Source: CATOSK01 sp965203975
GTDB taxonomy: Bacteria; Chloroflexota; Dehalococcoidia; Lucifugimonadales; UBA3495
NCBI GenBank assembly: GCA_965203975.1
Contig: CBDBDT010000002.1
Span: 2,604,001-2,668,000, forward strand
Direction: 5' to 3'
DNA: 64,000 nucleotides
In this document: piece by piece, positions 44,623 through 52,348 of the stretch
Layout: each line of letters starts with the position of its first letter
How positions within the stretch are numbered: position 1 is the stretch's first letter
Notes under the pieces: model-generated
What the model was told of the DNA's origin: nothing
Databases searched by the model: none
Seen by the model: only the letters and a program-made list of their open reading frames with translations
Made by a program: the position numbers and the translations under genes

Positions 44623-45540
44623 GTGCAGCGTTACATCTTGCTCCGGGTTGTACAGGCTCTTTTTACCTTATGGATCCTCAGCATTGCCGTCTTCTTGAGC
44701 GTCCATCTTAGCGGTGATGCCGCGGTGCTCCTGCTCGGACCAGAAGCGCTGGACACCGATTACGAGCAAATCAAGAAGAACCTGGGCCTCGACAGACCCT
44801 TGATCGTCCAATACGGCGATTTCCTGACCGACATCGTTCGGGGAGACTTCGGGCGTTCCCACCTTATGCGCCGTTCGGCCCGGGATGTTCTTCTGGAGCG
44901 TTTGCCGGCTACGCTCCAGCTCGCCGGGGCGGCGTTCTTCCTGAGTGTTGTGGTGGGAGTGCCTCTCGGAATCTTGTCCGCTCTAAAACGCGACACCTTC
45001 CTGGATTCTTTCGGCAAGTTCTTCGCCATCCTGGGCATCGCCACGCCAAATTTCTGGATAGCCATCATGCTTATTCTGCTTTTTGGTGCTATTTTGGGAT
45101 GGCTGCCCACTTATGGCAGGGGTGGACTGGACCACTTCGTCTTGCCGGCATTTGTCCTCGGCTGGTCTGCCATGGCCGGCATGGTGCGCCTCGGCCGCTC
45201 CAGCATGCTGGACGTGTTGGACAGCGAATACGTCAAGTTCGCCAGGGTCAAAGGCCTAACTGAGCGACTGGTTGTCTGGAAGCACGCATTAAAGAACGCA
45301 GTGATACCTCTACTGACCTTCGGAGGCTTGACGCTTGCCGGTCTGCTGAACGGTTCCGTCGCCGTTGAGGTCGTCTTTGCATGGCCCGGAATCGGCCGCC
45401 TTATGCTCGAAGGAATCACTCGCCGCGACTTCCCGATAGTCCAGGCGACTATAATGGCAGCGGGACTGTTTTATATCGTAACCGCTCTCTTGGTAGACAT
45501 CCTTTACGCGTACGTCAACCCCAGGATCCGCTACGAATAG
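44623..45540 (+). CDS. Peptide ABC transporter permease, DppB type, cluster 1
   Basis: A 305-residue inner-membrane permease with about six helices. The opening QRYILLRVVQALFTLWILSI, the GDFGRS region, the EAA-type loop EYVKFARVKGLTERLVVWKHALKNA, and the ending LYAYVNPRIRYE are those of DppB/OppB. It starts at GTG 44623 behind AAGGAA. It forms the channel with the DppC-type gene 15 bp downstream. Very similar to the permeases at 48899 and 54322. Confidence 0.93.
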   Translation: MQRYILLRVVQALFTLWILSIAVFLSVHLSGDAAVLLLGPEALDTDYEQIKKNLGLDRPLIVQYGDFLTDIVRGDFGRSHLMRRSARDVLLERLPATLQLAGAAFFLSVVVGVPLGILSALKRDTFLDSFGKFFAILGIATPNFWIAIMLILLFGAILGWLPTYGRGGLDHFVLPAFVLGWSAMAGMVRLGRSSMLDVLDSEYVKFARVKGLTERLVVWKHALKNAVIPLLTFGGLTLAGLLNGSVAVEVVFAWPGIGRLMLEGITRRDFPIVQATIMAAGLFYIVTALLVDILYAYVNPRIRYE

Positions 45541-45555
45541 GCTAGGAGGATCACC

Positions 45556-46437
45556 TTGGCTACGGATACCCAAATCGTATCCCGCGACATAGGAAAAGTT
45601 CAGCAACTGCGCGACCGGGTGCGCGTTCTCCGCTTGCCCTGGGCTCCAATAGCCATCATGTTGGTTATGCTCGTCTGTGCCATATTCGCCCCCTGGCTGG
45701 CCCAGCACGACCCCACCGCCATCAGCATGCTCGACCGCCGGATAGCCCCGTTCGAAAACTCTGACTACCCGTTGGGGACCGACATTCTGGGCCGGGATAT
45801 GCTCAGTCGCTTGATCTACGGCGCCCGCACCAGCGTCTTCATTAGTTTGGTTGCTTTGGGCACCGGGGCGTTTGTGGGCACAGTCCTGGGTTTGACCGCA
45901 GGATACCGTGGCGGTTGGTTCGATATTTTGATCATGCGCGCTGCCGACGCCGCTCTGGGGTTTCCCACCGTCCTGGTTGCCATGATAATCGTGACCATCT
46001 TGGGGGCAGGCATCGAAAACATTATCCTGGCCGTGGTTGTCACCGTCTGGGCGCGGTTTGCGCGGATGATCCGGGGCGACGTGTTGTCGATTAAAGAGTT
46101 GGATTTCGTAACGTTCGCCAAGATTGCGGGCCTATCGTCACCTGTGATTATTGCCCGCCACATCTTCCCAAACACCATCAATACCCTGTTGGTTATCACA
46201 AGTTTGCAAGTGGGACAGGTCATTCTTCTGGAAGCCTCTCTTAGCTTCCTCGGGTTGGGCCTCCCTCCCGGTGACCCCGCTTGGGGAATCATGGTTGCTG
46301 AGGGCCGATCGGTGATGCTCCAGGTCTGGTGGCTATCTCTATTCCCTGGTTTAGCTATCACTATCGTAGTGTTGGCGTTCAACTTCTTCGGCGACTGGAT
46401 GCGCGACACCCTCGACCCGAAGTTGCGACGCGTCTAA
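45556..46437 (+). CDS. Peptide ABC transporter permease, DppC type, cluster 1
   Basis: A 293-residue permease: the N-terminal helix is followed by FAPWLAQHDPT, then LGTDILGRDMLSRLIYGAR (OppC signature), the EAA loop ELDFVTFAKIAGLSSPVIIARHIFPN, and the ending DWMRDTLDPKLRR. It starts at TTG 45556 six bases after AGGAGG. Last gene of cluster 1; no ATPase follows. Confidence 0.93.
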   Translation: MATDTQIVSRDIGKVQQLRDRVRVLRLPWAPIAIMLVMLVCAIFAPWLAQHDPTAISMLDRRIAPFENSDYPLGTDILGRDMLSRLIYGARTSVFISLVALGTGAFVGTVLGLTAGYRGGWFDILIMRAADAALGFPTVLVAMIIVTILGAGIENIILAVVVTVWARFARMIRGDVLSIKELDFVTFAKIAGLSSPVIIARHIFPNTINTLLVITSLQVGQVILLEASLSFLGLGLPPGDPAWGIMVAEGRSVMLQVWWLSLFPGLAITIVVLAFNFFGDWMRDTLDPKLRRV

Positions 46438-46969
46438 CCGCTCTTCGTCCCTCAAGTCCTCTCGAGCGGGCAGTAATGGCCGCCTTCCCCCTATTGCCCT
46501 GCTAGGAGGCAAGCAACGACTCAGCCATCGGGCTTACTGGACTGCCCGTGACGTTTTAGTGACAGTCGAGGTGTGTTTTATGCTGTGCCAATGTAAATAT
46601 CGGGGCAGAATATACTGTTAATATTACTAACATCGTAGAGTAACCTTGTATCATCCACGGGTTTTGCATTGTTCGCACCACCAAATTGACACTATCCAAC
46701 GCCGATGCTAAAATCCTCCCACCTTTCGACCACCCCCAAGCGGAAGGAGTGCCAGAACCAGCGCGACGGGTGGGGCATACCGGAACAAGGCTCGACAAGA
46801 CAGAAGTCCCGTCAGGTTATTCGGCATCCAAGATGGTTACTATCCCAGGGAGCAACTTTAGGGAATACCGGTAATTCCGAGGTGGCCCTGCTCTAGACTT
46901 GTCTGGAACTGATACACACCACAGGGGGTAATCGAAGGGCACTCTGCCCAAGGTTCGGAGGAAGACCAA
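46438..46969. other. 532-bp region between peptide clusters 1 and 2
   Basis: A weak stem CCGCTC/GAGCGG (46438-46469) may end cluster 1. An AT-rich stretch (46555-46690) precedes the cluster 2 promoter. The leader from about 46721 to 46969 is unusually long (about 250 bases) and contains small hairpins (GGAATACCGGTAATTCC; GGGCACTCTGCCC). No gene or known riboswitch was recognised. Confidence 0.5.
46686..46714 (+). promoter_or_regulatory. Promoter of peptide transporter cluster 2
   Basis: Perfect TTGACA (46686-46691), 17-bp spacer, TAAAAT (46709-46714). Confidence 0.78.
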
Positions 46970-48781
46970 ATGCAATATTGGCACGCTACGAGGAACAAAC
47001 CCACTTCTTGGCTGCTAGCCGTTATGGCGGTAACCCTTGTCCTTGGAATAGCCTGCGGGTCGGCGGCAGAATCGCCCGAGGCTCCGCAGGAACCAGCCCA
47101 ACCCGTAGCCGCACCTGCAGCCGCGGCACCTGCGGCAGCTCCCGCAAGCTCCGGGGCAAGCGCTCCGGCGGCGGCAGCGGCCCCCACGGCTGTACCCCAG
47201 CAAGCGGCGGAACCCGCCCAAGCCATGGCCGAAGTTGCGGACATCACTCTGACCGTAATGGTCGGAGGATGGGGACACCGGTTCATTAACGTCCATGGGA
47301 CCAATTGCCATAACCACTACAACGTGATTCACGACTTCCTGATTCGAACCGACGCCAACAGGGATTCGATTCCTGGGATGGCTTCCGCGTGGGAACTTTC
47401 GGAGGACGGGCACACTTGGACGGTAACGATTCGTGACGACGGCTACTTCCATGATGGCAGTAAGGTGACTGGTGAGGACTTGTTGTTCACCTGGTTACAA
47501 TCTTGGGGTCCAGGTGCTCAAGAGGTGGCTACCAGTAGCAGCGCCGCCAACATGGCTGCGAATGTGGAACTGATTGAGCAAGTCGGCCCGCAACAGGTCA
47601 GCATCACCCATATCAATATCGATTCCAGCTTTGAAGGGTTCGTTTCCGATGCCAGCGGTGCTTGCCAGGGCATCATTCGTCCAGCCACGGACTTTGAGAC
47701 GTTCCACGACCCCGAAGTAATGGTGGCCTACGACCAGAATCCTATCGGGGCCGGCATCATGGCTATGACCCGTCAGGTCGAGGACGAGGTCATGTCCTTC
47801 GAGCGTTTCGACCAGTATTACGCGGAAGACCGCAGCGTGCCTTTCAAGTTCCTTGACTTGCGCAAAATCCCGGAAGAATCGACCCGGGCTGCTGCCCTGC
47901 GGGCCGGTGACGCTGACATAGCCCCGGTTAGTCTAGCTACCAAGGACCAGGTCGAGGCCGGCGGCGGACAGGTTATCGTTGGACCGGAAGCGTCTTACTT
48001 GCGCATAATGTTCATTGGCTGCGGTTGGGACTACTATCCCGACTTGCCATGCAACGATAAGCGGGTCAGGCAGGCGTTGGGTTACGCCATCGACAAAGAC
48101 GCGCTTCGCGACGACCTGTTTGGTGGACCGGAGATATTCGAGGCCAAGGGTTGGGCGCATGTGACTCCAAGTTCCATTGGTTATAGCCCCGCCTTGGATC
48201 CCTTCCCATACGACCCCGACAAGGCTAGGCAGCTCATGGCCGAGGCTGGATACCCCGATGGAAAAGGTTTCGGAAAGCTCATCGTCAATACCTGGTCATC
48301 CCGCGCGGTTCCCTTCCTGCCCGAATCCGCTCAGTTGGCGGCCAACTACTGGAAGGACGAACTCGGCCTTGACACCGAGGTGCGGGTTGGAGACGAGACT
48401 GCCCTCAAGAAAGCTACCAAAGCTCGCGATCCTCTCGCGGGACAAATCCTTTGGAGGGACAACGAAGCCCGGCGCGACGGTCGTAGCGCGGCTCGCTCCA
48501 GCTACGGAACCGCTCCCAAGGATGGGTCGAGGGGTGGGAACTGGAGTCACACTCCGGAAATCGTAAACCAGGTACAGGAAGCCCTGTCAGTGTTTGACCC
48601 AGCTAAGATTGACGAAGTCTGGCATGACGTGTTTGTCAGGCTCCGGGAAGAACACTACGAAATGGCTATGGGATACGTCCACGTGCAGTGGGGTGTTGGC
48701 CCTCGTATCGAGAGTTGGCAGCCATTGCCTTTGGCTTTCTATCCCTCCGGTTACCACACTATCGTGTTGGCGGACCAATAA
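46970..48781 (+). CDS. Peptide/nickel-type ABC transporter substrate-binding lipoprotein, cluster 2
   Basis: A 603-residue SBP_bac_5-family lipoprotein. The signal is RNKPTSWLLAVMAVTLVLGIAC, with Cys as the likely lipidation site, followed by an Ala/Pro-rich linker of about 60 residues. Core: GMASAWELSEDGHTWTVTI, FHDGSKVTGEDLLFTW, LGYAIDKDALRDDLFGG and PYDPDKARQLMAEAGYP. Closest in the window to the cluster 1 receptor. Start ATG 46970 follows GGAGG. Ligand unknown. Confidence 0.9.
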   Translation: MQYWHATRNKPTSWLLAVMAVTLVLGIACGSAAESPEAPQEPAQPVAAPAAAAPAAAPASSGASAPAAAAAPTAVPQQAAEPAQAMAEVADITLTVMVGGWGHRFINVHGTNCHNHYNVIHDFLIRTDANRDSIPGMASAWELSEDGHTWTVTIRDDGYFHDGSKVTGEDLLFTWLQSWGPGAQEVATSSSAANMAANVELIEQVGPQQVSITHINIDSSFEGFVSDASGACQGIIRPATDFETFHDPEVMVAYDQNPIGAGIMAMTRQVEDEVMSFERFDQYYAEDRSVPFKFLDLRKIPEESTRAAALRAGDADIAPVSLATKDQVEAGGGQVIVGPEASYLRIMFIGCGWDYYPDLPCNDKRVRQALGYAIDKDALRDDLFGGPEIFEAKGWAHVTPSSIGYSPALDPFPYDPDKARQLMAEAGYPDGKGFGKLIVNTWSSRAVPFLPESAQLAANYWKDELGLDTEVRVGDETALKKATKARDPLAGQILWRDNEARRDGRSAARSSYGTAPKDGSRGGNWSHTPEIVNQVQEALSVFDPAKIDEVWHDVFVRLREEHYEMAMGYVHVQWGVGPRIESWQPLPLAFYPSGYHTIVLADQ

Positions 48782-48836
48782 ACGCACCCAAGGCTCCGCC
48801 CAGGAGCCGCTCAACAGGTGTAATCAACGGGCCAGT

Positions 48837-48864
48837 CGGCGGAGAGGCAGAAACCTCTCCGCCG
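48837..48864 (+). promoter_or_regulatory. Intercistronic hairpin between receptor and permease, cluster 2
   Basis: CGGCGGAGAGG (48837-48847) pairs perfectly with CCTCTCCGCCG (48854-48864) around CAGAAA; TTGTTCCC follows 5 bases later. Confidence 0.7.
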
Positions 48865-48898
48865 GTGGCCTTGTTCCCTCCCCGGACAAGGATACTTC

Positions 48899-49816
48899 AT
48901 GCAACGTTACATACTCACACGGGTAATCCAAGCCATTATCACGCTGCTAATTTTGAGCTTGGCTGTGTTCCTCAGTGTTCACCTTACGGGTAACACAGCC
49001 GATTACCTGCTTGGGCCGGAAACCACTGAAGCAGACTATGAGCAGCTCAAGAAGAACTTTGGTCTGGACCGGCCTCTAATCGTCCAATACGCAGACTTCC
49101 TAACCGACATTGCGCGGTTGGATTTCGGCACCTCGTTCCTGAAGGGCCGGCCCGCCCGCGATATCCTGATGTCCCGACTTCCAGCCACTCTGCAGCTGGC
49201 GGGTGCAGCTTTTGCGTTATCGGTCATCGTTGGAGTTCCTCTGGGAATCTTGTCGGCCGTTAAACGGGACGGATTCCTTGACAACTTTGGCAAGCTTTTC
49301 GCCATCATGGGGATCGCCACACCCAACTTCTGGATTGCCATCATGCTTATCATGCTGTTTGGCGCCATTTTGGGGTGGCTGCCTACCTTTGGTAGAGGAG
49401 GCATTGAGCACTTTGTCCTGCCAGCCTTCGTACTCGGTTGGTCGGCCATGGCCGGAATGGTACGCTTGGGTCGCTCCAGTATGCTTGAGGTTCTCGACAG
49501 CGAATATGTCAAGTTCGCCCGGGTCAAGGGATTGAGCGAAAAATTAGTCGTATGGAAACACGCTCTCAAGAACGCGGTGATCCCGTTGCTGACATTTTCA
49601 GGACTTACGTTGGCTGGGCTCCTGAACGGTTCAGTAGCCGTTGAGGTGGTCTTTGCTTGGCCAGGTATTGGCCAACTAATGTTGCAGGGAATCCAGACCC
49701 GGGACTTCGCCATAGTACAAGCAACCGTGTTGGCGGCTGGATTCTTCTACATTGTCACTGCCCTGTTGGTGGACATCCTGTACGCCTACGTCAACCCCAG
49801 AATCAGGTACGATTAA
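48899..49816 (+). CDS. Peptide ABC transporter permease, DppB type, cluster 2
   Basis: A 305-residue permease, the same length as its cluster 1 and 3 counterparts. It opens MQRYILTRVIQAIITLLIL, contains LDFGTSFLKGRPARDIL, the EAA loop EYVKFARVKGLSEKLVVWKHALKNA, and ends LYAYVNPRIRYD. Start ATG 48899. It partners with the DppC-type gene after a 14-bp gap. Confidence 0.93.
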   Translation: MQRYILTRVIQAIITLLILSLAVFLSVHLTGNTADYLLGPETTEADYEQLKKNFGLDRPLIVQYADFLTDIARLDFGTSFLKGRPARDILMSRLPATLQLAGAAFALSVIVGVPLGILSAVKRDGFLDNFGKLFAIMGIATPNFWIAIMLIMLFGAILGWLPTFGRGGIEHFVLPAFVLGWSAMAGMVRLGRSSMLEVLDSEYVKFARVKGLSEKLVVWKHALKNAVIPLLTFSGLTLAGLLNGSVAVEVVFAWPGIGQLMLQGIQTRDFAIVQATVLAAGFFYIVTALLVDILYAYVNPRIRYD

Positions 49817-49830
49817 CCCCGGAGGAATTT

Positions 49831-50712
49831 GTGGCATCTACATTAACTGCAGCCAACCGCCCCATGACCCGCTTGCGGGTGTTTCTGGGAGCAACCCAGC
49901 GAGGCCGGTTACCCTTGATACCTCTGGCGGTAATGTCGGTCCTGTTGATATGTGCGCTCTTCGCGCCCCTGATATCACCCCACGACCCAACGCAAATAGG
50001 CATGAGCAAGGCCAGGCTAGCCCCGTTCGAAAACCTGACCTACCCGTTGGGCACCGATGTCATGGGCAGGGATATGTTGAGCCGCTTGATTTACGGGGCC
50101 CGTACCGGAGTCTTCATAAGCCTAGTCGCGTTGGGCACAGGAGCCTTCGTAGGCACGGTCTTGGGACTGGTGGCGGGTTTCCGGGGAGGTTGGTTAGACA
50201 ACCTCATCATGAGAGCTGCCGACGCTGCTTTGGGTTTCCCCACTGTTCTCGTCGCGATGATTATCGTCACGCTCTTGGGAGCCGGGATCGAAAACATCAT
50301 CTTGGCAGTGGCGTTAACCGTATGGGCCAGGTTCTCACGCATGATTCGAGGGGACGTCCTGAGCATCAAAGAATTGGACTTCGTGACCTTTGCCAAGATC
50401 GCAGGGCTCTCAACCCCAATGATCATCATGCGCCATGTCTTCCCAAATACGATTAATACGCTGCTGGTAATCACCAGCTTGCAAATAGGACAAGTAATTC
50501 TCTTGGAGGCTTCCCTCAGCTTCCTCGGCTTGGGTCTACCTCCAGGGGACCCCGCCTGGGGGATAATGGTCTCCGAAGGCCGTACCGTCTTGCTGCAGGT
50601 CTGGTGGCTGTCGTTGCTCCCCGGTGTAGCGATAACCATTGTCGTTCTCGCCTTCAACTTCTTCGGCGACTGGATGCGCGACACTCTCGACCCCAAACTG
50701 CGACGCATCTGA
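49831..50712 (+). CDS. Peptide ABC transporter permease, DppC type, cluster 2
   Basis: A 293-residue permease from GTG 49831, which follows GGAGG by about five bases; the frame is open back into the previous gene but that part is a shadow. Signature blocks: FAPLISPHDPTQIG, LGTDVMGRDMLSRLIYGAR, ELDFVTFAKIAGLSTPMIIMRHVFPN, DWMRDTLDPKLRR. It ends cluster 2 before a terminator. Confidence 0.93.
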   Translation: MASTLTAANRPMTRLRVFLGATQRGRLPLIPLAVMSVLLICALFAPLISPHDPTQIGMSKARLAPFENLTYPLGTDVMGRDMLSRLIYGARTGVFISLVALGTGAFVGTVLGLVAGFRGGWLDNLIMRAADAALGFPTVLVAMIIVTLLGAGIENIILAVALTVWARFSRMIRGDVLSIKELDFVTFAKIAGLSTPMIIMRHVFPNTINTLLVITSLQIGQVILLEASLSFLGLGLPPGDPAWGIMVSEGRTVLLQVWWLSLLPGVAITIVVLAFNFFGDWMRDTLDPKLRRI

Positions 50713-50747
50713 CCGGCACTTCCAACCAACCGCAACTTGTTCCCAAT

Positions 50748-50778
50748 GGGCCGGGGATTTACCCCGGCCCTCTATCTT
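50748..50778 (+). terminator. Terminator of peptide cluster 2
   Basis: GGGCCGGGG (50748-50756) pairs perfectly with CCCCGGCCC (50762-50770) around ATTTA, followed by TCTATCTT. Confidence 0.85.
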
Positions 50779-50874
50779 GGCACCCAAGCCGCGGACGGGA
50801 CAACCCACAATTGACGATAATCCTATAATCCGTCGCAATAACACCATAGATTTAGTATCACCAATAATTGTGTA

Positions 50875-50904
50875 TTGACAATAACTTTACCCCAGTGCTA
50901 GTAC
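50875..50904 (+). promoter_or_regulatory. Promoter split by IS630-family insertion (ancestral cluster 3 promoter)
   Basis: Perfect TTGACA (50875-50880) and an 18-bp spacer lead to TA (50899-50900), the target of the insertion. Beyond the element, TA (52120-52121) continues GTAT, so removal of the element and one TA would give TTGACA-N18-TAGTAT. As it stands, the left half reads TTGACA-N18-TAGTAC into the element and may now drive the transposase, while the cluster 3 receptor has lost its -35. Confidence 0.6.
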
Positions 50905-50991
50905 TGGATCAAAGTCGTAATGTCACGCATTTAAAGGCCTGACGCTGGATGCTACCCTTTGGATTGAAGTTGTGGTGTGGGAGGGGCATCC

Positions 50992-51462
50992 ATGGTGCAG
51001 GAAGTTTACGGAGTCCATCTGAGTGCCCAGGAGAAGGGACGGCTCAGGAAGATGATCCGGGCCGGCAGGAGTTCGGCCCAAGCTATCACCCGAGCCCGCA
51101 TTCTTCTGAAGACCGATGAGGGGTGGACCGCTTCCCGGGTGGCGGCTGCATTTGACGTGTCGGAGCGCACGGTGCGTCGGGCCAAGCGGCGCTACGTGGA
51201 AGAGGGCCTGGAGGAGGTGCTGCGGCACCACAATTCGCCCACTCCCCACTGCAAGGTGGACGAGAAGGTGGAAGCCCACCTGATCGCCCTGGCCTGCAGC
51301 CCAGCCCCGGAGGGCCACGACCACTGGACCCTGCGGCTGCTGGCGGACAAGACGGTGGAGTTGGGACTGGTGGAATCGTTGTCGTACGAGGCGGTGCGGC
51401 TGCACCTGAAAAAAACGCGCTCAAGCCGTGGCGGAAGCAGCAGTGGTGCATCCCGAAGGTGA
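50992..51462 (+). CDS. IS630-family transposase, first frame (helix-turn-helix part)
   Basis: 156 residues from ATG 50992 (GGAGGGG just upstream): LSAQEKGRLRKMIRAGRSSA and GWTASRVAAAFDVSERTVRRAKRRY, the paired HTH domain of IS630 transposases, then a linker HLIALACSPAPEGHDHWTLRLLAD. At AAAAAAA (51409-51415) a -1 slip would continue as KKNALKPWRKQQWCIPKVSADF, joining the DDE domain; without slipping, translation ends after a short Ser/Arg-rich tail at 51462. Confidence 0.9.
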   Translation: MVQEVYGVHLSAQEKGRLRKMIRAGRSSAQAITRARILLKTDEGWTASRVAAAFDVSERTVRRAKRRYVEEGLEEVLRHHNSPTPHCKVDEKVEAHLIALACSPAPEGHDHWTLRLLADKTVELGLVESLSYEAVRLHLKKTRSSRGGSSSGASRR

Positions 51463-52106
51463 GCGCCGACTTCGTGGCCCACATGGAGGATGTCCTGGAC
51501 CTGTATGCCGAACCCTACGACCCCCAGCGGCCGGTGGTCTGTTTCGATGAGAGTTCCACTCAGTTGCTGGCCGATTCCCGCCCGTCCCTGCCGGCCAAGC
51601 CTGGCAGGCCGAAGCGCCAGGACTACGAGTACGTGAGGGGCGGCACCCGCAACCTGTTCCTCACCTGTGAGCCGAAACGGGGTTGGCGACACGTGGCCAT
51701 CACCCAGCAGCGTACCATGCAGGACTTCGCCCACCAGATGCAGTGGTTGGTGGATGAGGCCTACCCCGGCGTTCCGGTAATCAGGCTGGTTCTGGACAAC
51801 CTGAATACCCACCGGACGGCCTCACTGTACGAGACCTTCGCTGCCCCAGAGGCAAGACGCATCGCGAAACGGCTGGAGTTCCACCACACGCCCAAGCATG
51901 GCAGTTGGCTGAATATGGCGGAGATGGAATTCAGCGTGCTGGCCCGAGCCTGTTTGCGCGGACGCAACGGAGACGCGGACAGTCTGGAGAGGGCCGTGAA
52001 CACCAACGTGTCAGAGCGCAATGCTACGGCGGCCCCCATCAACTGGCGCTTTACCGCCAGGGATGCCAGGCGCAAACTCCACCGCCTCTACCCATGCCAT
52101 TCTTGA
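51459..52106 (+). CDS. IS630-family transposase, second frame (DDE catalytic part)
   Basis: 215 residues from GTG 51459, though the true protein is probably the -1 frameshift fusion from 50992 (about 371 residues). Catalytic residues: Asp in VVCFDESSTQ, Asp in LVLDNLNTHR, Glu in WLNMAEMEFSVL, the DDE_3 pattern of IS630 elements. The end RRKLHRLYPCH lies 13 bp before the right terminal repeat. Confidence 0.9.
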   Translation: MSADFVAHMEDVLDLYAEPYDPQRPVVCFDESSTQLLADSRPSLPAKPGRPKRQDYEYVRGGTRNLFLTCEPKRGWRHVAITQQRTMQDFAHQMQWLVDEAYPGVPVIRLVLDNLNTHRTASLYETFAAPEARRIAKRLEFHHTPKHGSWLNMAEMEFSVLARACLRGRNGDADSLERAVNTNVSERNATAAPINWRFTARDARRKLHRLYPCHS

Positions 52107-52348
52107 TTTGACCCAGTACTAGTATCCGGCAAGTTTTCGGCATGGCATACGAAAAAGAACAATTAGGAGGGATAATTTTCCAGAATCTAAGTCATAGTTC
52201 GTACTAAAGACGCCACAAAGTATGGTGATTCAGTTCAAGGATATCTAATTCGCAGTTTAATGCAGTCTTGGGTATTCCGAATTAAGCCAACCGGATGAAG
52301 ATTTCAGCTAGGGAGATCGAAACCACAAACCGGACAAAGGGGGAGATA

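Larger units (their letters stand above)
50901..52119 (+). mobile_element. IS630-family insertion sequence between peptide clusters 2 and 3
   Basis: 1219 bp bounded by inverted repeats, GTACTGGATCAAA at 50901 and TTTGACCCAGTAC ending at 52119 (one mismatch), each flanked by TA (50899-50900; 52120-52121), the target duplication of IS630/Tc1-type elements. It encodes a two-frame transposase with a slippery A7 run. Both ends and the DDE residues are intact, so it is probably recent or active. Confidence 0.92.
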
